The notes beneath the pieces were generated by a model. The model ran no database searches. It was not told where the DNA came from and saw only the letters and a list, made by a program, of their open reading frames with translations. A DNA stretch of 46,458 nucleotides from Corynebacterium yonathiae (GTDB lineage: Bacteria > Actinomycetota > Actinomycetes > Mycobacteriales > Mycobacteriaceae): assembly GCF_027570195.1 (NCBI RefSeq), contig NZ_JAKMUZ010000021.1, positions 1 through 46,458 of the forward strand, written 5' to 3'. Positions 43,923-46,458 of this stretch are shown here, one piece after another (position 1 is the stretch's first letter; every line of letters begins with the position of its first letter). The translations under genes and the position numbers were made by a program.

Positions 43923-43996
43923 GCAATCCTCCTAAAATAGCGGGTATACCTTAGCGTACACGAGCGCACGCTACCTAAGGCGGCTCCGCACAACAA

Positions 43997-44026
43997 GAGC
44001 GCTCCGCCCTTGTGGGCGAAGCGCTC
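43997..44026 (-). terminator. Hairpin after the universal stress gene
   Basis: Stem GAGCGCT-CCGCCC paired with GGGCG-AAGCGCTC (one mismatch) around a four-base loop, 15 bases after the stress-protein stop. The T run on the minus strand is weak. Confidence 0.6.
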
Positions 44027-44041
44027 TATGAATAGCAGTCT

Positions 44042-44941
44042 CTAGCTTTCCTCATCCGGGCGGACAACCATCATCGGACACGGTGCGGACTGCAGCAGCG
44101 CACGAGAGGTCGAACCCAAGAGCATGCCTTTAAAGCCGCCGCGACCGTGGGAACCCACAACCAGAAGCTGCGCACCTTCTGCGGCTTCGGTCAAAGCGCT
44201 CACTGGACGATCCCGGGTGATAAGCTGCTTGACCTCTACGTCTGGGTATTCCTCGCGCGGTTCCTTGAGGTTTTCAGCCAGCAGCTCGCTCTGCTCCTTT
44301 TCAATATCAGCCCACTCGGACTGAGCGGCCGACAGACCCGCCAGGGAAGCCTGCACCTGCATATCCATCCAGGTATGGACCGCAATCAAAGCGGCGCCAC
44401 GAGCCTGTGCCTCACGGAAGGCATAAGAAGTGGCCTTCTGCGAGACCTCAGAGCCATCCACACCGACCACGACAGGACCGTACTTGGTGGAGTCTGTAAC
44501 GTGATTATCTTCGCGAACGACGACCACTGGGCAAGAAGCGTGGGAGACAACCGAAGCGGAGACAGAGCCCATGACCATGCCGGACAAACCGCCCATGCCA
44601 CGGGAGCCCATGACGATCATGGTGACATCATGCGACATTTCCAGCAGCATGTCGATGGGAGAGCCCTCAGCAACGGTGTGCCCAATCTTGAGCTCCGGAG
44701 CTACCTCATGAGCGATAGCGCGAGCCTCTTCGATCTTCTCAAGGGTCTCGGCCTGCAAGTCATCGAAAAGTTCTTTCGGCGGAACCATGCCCTCTGCGTA
44801 CAGGAACTGGGGCATGGTGTAGCTCGATGCAATTCGAAGAGGAATCTCGCGCTTCATTGCCGTATTTGCGGCCCAGCGTACTGCATTCTTCGATGCTTCC
44901 GAACCGTCAACGGCAACGACTACAATGTCTTCCTTAGCCAT
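44042..44941 (-). CDS. Tandem universal stress protein
   Basis: 299-residue protein with two UspA domains. Each has an ATP-binding type motif: VMGSRGMGGLSGMVMGSVSASVVSHASCPVVVV in the first and VVGSHGRGGFKGMLLGSTSRALLQSAPCPMMVV in the second, here seen in pieces. The tandem form is usual in mycolate actinobacteria and is linked with stress or low oxygen. GGAAAGGA lies about six bases before the ATG. A TACAAT box (44970-44975) may be its own promoter, though a small gene lies 41 bases upstream on the same strand. Confidence 0.93.
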   Translation of the reverse strand: MAKEDIVVVAVDGSEASKNAVRWAANTAMKREIPLRIASSYTMPQFLYAEGMVPPKELFDDLQAETLEKIEEARAIAHEVAPELKIGHTVAEGSPIDMLLEMSHDVTMIVMGSRGMGGLSGMVMGSVSASVVSHASCPVVVVREDNHVTDSTKYGPVVVGVDGSEVSQKATSYAFREAQARGAALIAVHTWMDMQVQASLAGLSAAQSEWADIEKEQSELLAENLKEPREEYPDVEVKQLITRDRPVSALTEAAEGAQLLVVGSHGRGGFKGMLLGSTSRALLQSAPCPMMVVRPDEES

Positions 44942-44969
44942 GATGTGTCCTTTCCGTGGTTATACCTTA

Positions 44970-44975
44970 ATTGTA
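44970..44975 (-). promoter_or_regulatory. Candidate -10 of the universal stress gene
   Basis: TACAAT on the minus strand about 30 bases before the ATG, leaving room for the ribosome binding site. Confidence 0.4.
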
Positions 44976-44982
44976 GTACGGA

Positions 44983-45126
44983 TTAGGCTTGAGGGTTGGT
45001 GGTTGCGGCCTCGGAATTCGACGGGAACATAACGGTGTAAACAAATTCTAAGACGGTGCGAATTACGGCGCCGATACCTTCAGAGAAAAAGGCGACAACC
45101 GGTTCAATGAGAGAGTTAAAATCCAT
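44983..45126 (-). CDS. 47-residue amphipathic protein, possibly envelope-associated
   Basis: Very short ORF beginning MDFNSLIEPVVAFFSEGIGA and ending in a polar EAATTNPQA tail. It has no signal peptide; a hydrophobic, amphipathic helix fills residues 3-36. The size and composition recall the small signal-less corynebacterial porins PorA and PorH, but I see no sequence match I would call proof. Promoter support is good: TAAAGT lies seven bases before the ATG. The start overlaps that of the divergent pseudouridine synthase gene (CATG), and it precedes the universal stress gene. Confidence 0.65.
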   Translation of the reverse strand: MDFNSLIEPVVAFFSEGIGAVIRTVLEFVYTVMFPSNSEAATTNPQA

Positions 45127-46117
45127 GGACAAAACTTTAATACATCGCAGAAAAGGTTTCACGCCTTTGCCGATCAAAGATGGCCTAAACCCAACCCGCG
45201 TGCGCACCCCTGAGGCAGGCATAACAGCCTGGGATTTTCTTAGTGCAGTAATTTCGACACAACGCCATCGACACCCCGACGACGACGCCTCGGCGCTCCA
45301 GGCGCGCTTCGACTCCGGCGAGGTTGTCCTACGCAATCAAACCAGGCTTCGGCCGGACTCAATATTAGGCAACGACGAGGACGTCTTTTTCTACCGCATC
45401 CCGGCACCCGAAACACCGGTGCCTTACGACGTCCCTATTCTCTTCGAAGATGAACATATCCTCGTCGCCGATAAGCCGCCGTTTATGGCAACCATGCCAC
45501 GCGCACGCCACATCGTACAGACAGCTACAGTCCAGCTCCGACGAATGACAGGAAACGACGAGCTCGCACCGGCGCACCGCCTAGACAGACTTACCTCCGG
45601 AATTTTGCTATTCACCAAACATCGTGATGTTCGCGGCGCCTACCAAACGCTCTTTGCGGAAAAGAAAGTACAAAAGACCTATCAGGCGATCGCCGAATAC
45701 CGCCGATTTCCGACGCCCCTACAGTGGGCCTCCCACCTCACCAAAACCCCCGGCGAAATCCAAGGCCGCATAGGCGATGGCACCCCCAACGCATTTACTA
45801 CTCTGACTGCAGTAGAACTAATAGATAACGCCCCGTATGAACAGATCCACGGAGAACTGCCACAATTAGGCAAATACACGCTCAAACCCACCACGGGCAA
45901 GACCCATCAACTGCGTCTCCACATGTGGCAGGCTGGAATACCCATCCTGGGTGATCCTGTCTATCCAGAAATCTATCCCGAGGATGCTGAGGATATGCGG
46001 ATCCCTATGCATCTCACCGCAACCCACATCGAATTTACTGACCCCCTCAGCGGGAAGTACCGGGCGTTCGAGTCCGCCCTTCCTCTCTATACGCACCGCT
46101 TAATAGATCAAAGATAG
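45125..46117 (+). CDS. RluA-family RNA pseudouridine synthase
   Basis: 330-residue enzyme that converts uridine to pseudouridine in rRNA or tRNA. The catalytic Asp is in PAHRLDRLTSGILLFTK. The sequence around VPILFEDEHILVADKPPFMAT and TYQAIAEYRRFPTP matches this family, and GKTHQLRLHMW is the late conserved motif. An N-terminal region of about 85 residues precedes the catalytic domain; it contains VVLRNQTRLRPDSIL, like an S4-related part. I used the ATG at 45125, which shares CATG with the divergent 47-residue protein. An upstream in-frame start at 45056 would overlap that gene. Confidence 0.9.
   Translation: MDKTLIHRRKGFTPLPIKDGLNPTRVRTPEAGITAWDFLSAVISTQRHRHPDDDASALQARFDSGEVVLRNQTRLRPDSILGNDEDVFFYRIPAPETPVPYDVPILFEDEHILVADKPPFMATMPRARHIVQTATVQLRRMTGNDELAPAHRLDRLTSGILLFTKHRDVRGAYQTLFAEKKVQKTYQAIAEYRRFPTPLQWASHLTKTPGEIQGRIGDGTPNAFTTLTAVELIDNAPYEQIHGELPQLGKYTLKPTTGKTHQLRLHMWQAGIPILGDPVYPEIYPEDAEDMRIPMHLTATHIEFTDPLSGKYRAFESALPLYTHRLIDQR
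45134..45139 (-). promoter_or_regulatory. Candidate -10 of the 47-residue protein gene
   Basis: TAAAGT on the minus strand, seven bases before the ATG at 45126, consistent with a leaderless transcript. Confidence 0.5.
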
Positions 46118-46392
46118 CCGACACACTGTGTAGTCCATGAAACGGTCACGTGGCGAAAAAGTATAGCCAAAGCCGGCGCCCTTTACGAGTAGATAAGGGA
46201 AAATCACCGAGCTATTCCTAGTCCGTAGATCCCCAGCAACGAGCACAGTTGGGTGCGGGAACACTCTCAATCGCTCGTCCTGAAGTGTTCTCCTGGGAGC
46301 CTAATGCCTATAAACTTCAGCTACGACGAATGGTGGCGGTGTGCAGCTCGCTACGTGTTCCGTCGCGTGATGCTTGCTCCCCGCAAAACGTG
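46118..46392 (+). other. Apparently non-coding, structured right-edge region
   Basis: About 275 bases before a strong hairpin. A nine-base-pair stem forms from GGGAACACT (46257-46265) and AGTGTTCTC (46284-46292). GGGAGC (46295-46300) can pair with GCTCCC (46376-46381), with an inner CGACG/CGTCG. This could be a structured RNA or a leader of the next gene off the window. No known RNA family is recognised. Confidence 0.4.
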
Positions 46393-46393
46393 A
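46304..46393 (+). CDS. Possible 29-codon leader ORF
   Basis: Short frame starting MPINFSYDEWWRCAARYVF with GGGAG four bases before the ATG. It has a tandem Trp pair and its TGA touches the base of the hairpin that follows. It could be a leader peptide of an attenuator, or simply a chance ORF in a structured RNA. The low confidence reflects both alternatives. Confidence 0.25.
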   Translation: MPINFSYDEWWRCAARYVFRRVMLAPRKT

Positions 46394-46439
46394 AAGAAGG
46401 GAAGAGGACGGTGGGTGTTCCGTTCACTTCCCTTCTTTT
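46393..46439 (+). terminator. Strong terminator-like hairpin
   Basis: Twelve-base-pair stem AAAGAAGGGAAG/CTTCCCTTCTTT, extended by an inner GGACGG/CCGTTC stem, with TTTT at its end. It ends whatever transcript runs over the right-edge region. Confidence 0.75.
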
Positions 46440-46458
46440 GGGTTATTGAATTATGTTT

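Noticed and set aside
46249..46449. 66-codon frame at the right edge
   Set aside because: It reads through the terminator hairpin, and no conserved protein pattern is visible.

Overview
The window reads as chromosomal DNA of a Corynebacterium species. A secreted mycolyltransferase, a complete arabinogalactan-galactan block (aftB, ubiA, PAP2 phosphatase, glfT2, glf), an LCP-family ligase, a peptidoglycan amidase, a class E sortase and an HrrSA-like two-component pair are the basis. Many start codons sit 6-8 bases after a TANNNT box, as expected for the leaderless transcripts common in this genus. I see no insertion sequence, prophage, CRISPR array, rRNA or tRNA.

Layout. 1-9.8 kb (mostly minus strand): cell-wall polymer block, mycolyltransferase - aftB - ubiA - PAP2 - glfT2, then (plus) a DUF5129-type membrane protein, a degenerate ArsC-fold protein, a 66-codon ORF and glf. 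9.9-20 kb: exported PGRP amidase, HAD phosphatase, glycerol operon glpD-glpF-glpK, an acyltransferase fused to a HAD-like tail, serS. 20-27 kb: FarR-type GntR regulator, septum-formation protein, small metallopeptidase, histidine phosphatase, pheA, amidase plus CPBP protease, and lcpB ending in a bidirectional terminator. 27-34.9 kb: DUF5926, glycerophosphodiesterase, L-lactate dehydrogenase, a large membrane alpha/beta hydrolase, msrA, sodA, LysR regulator and MFS exporter. 35-41 kb: multi-spanning membrane module resembling the N-terminus of actinobacterial copper oxidases, a TM0106-type RecB-like nuclease, a DUF6474-type protein, an Lsr2-like nucleoid protein, HrrA/HrrS and a lipoprotein. 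41-46.5 kb: a 50-residue membrane protein coupled to a class E sortase, a YidC paralogue, TetR regulator, GlsB-type membrane protein, tandem universal stress protein, a 47-residue protein, an RluA-type pseudouridine synthase, and a structured region ending in a strong hairpin.

How the genes fit together. The left part builds the mycolyl-arabinogalactan envelope: Glf makes UDP-galactofuranose, GlfT2 polymerises it, UbiA and the PAP2 enzyme make the decaprenyl arabinose donor, AftB caps arabinan, and mycolyltransferase and LcpB act at the cell surface. The middle handles glycerol and glycerol-3-phosphate (glpDFK, PlsC-like, GDPD). The right part holds redox and heme-responsive functions (MsrA, SodA, HrrSA) and surface-protein handling (sortase, YidC).

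The most unusual features are architectural. Six convergent gene pairs end in stop codons that overlap by exactly four bases (four of them CTAG), and two divergent pairs begin with start codons overlapping in CATG. Other points worth checking are the pseudoenzyme-like ArsC and HAD domains, two very small proteins next to the sortase and stress-protein genes, and the structured RNA-like right edge.
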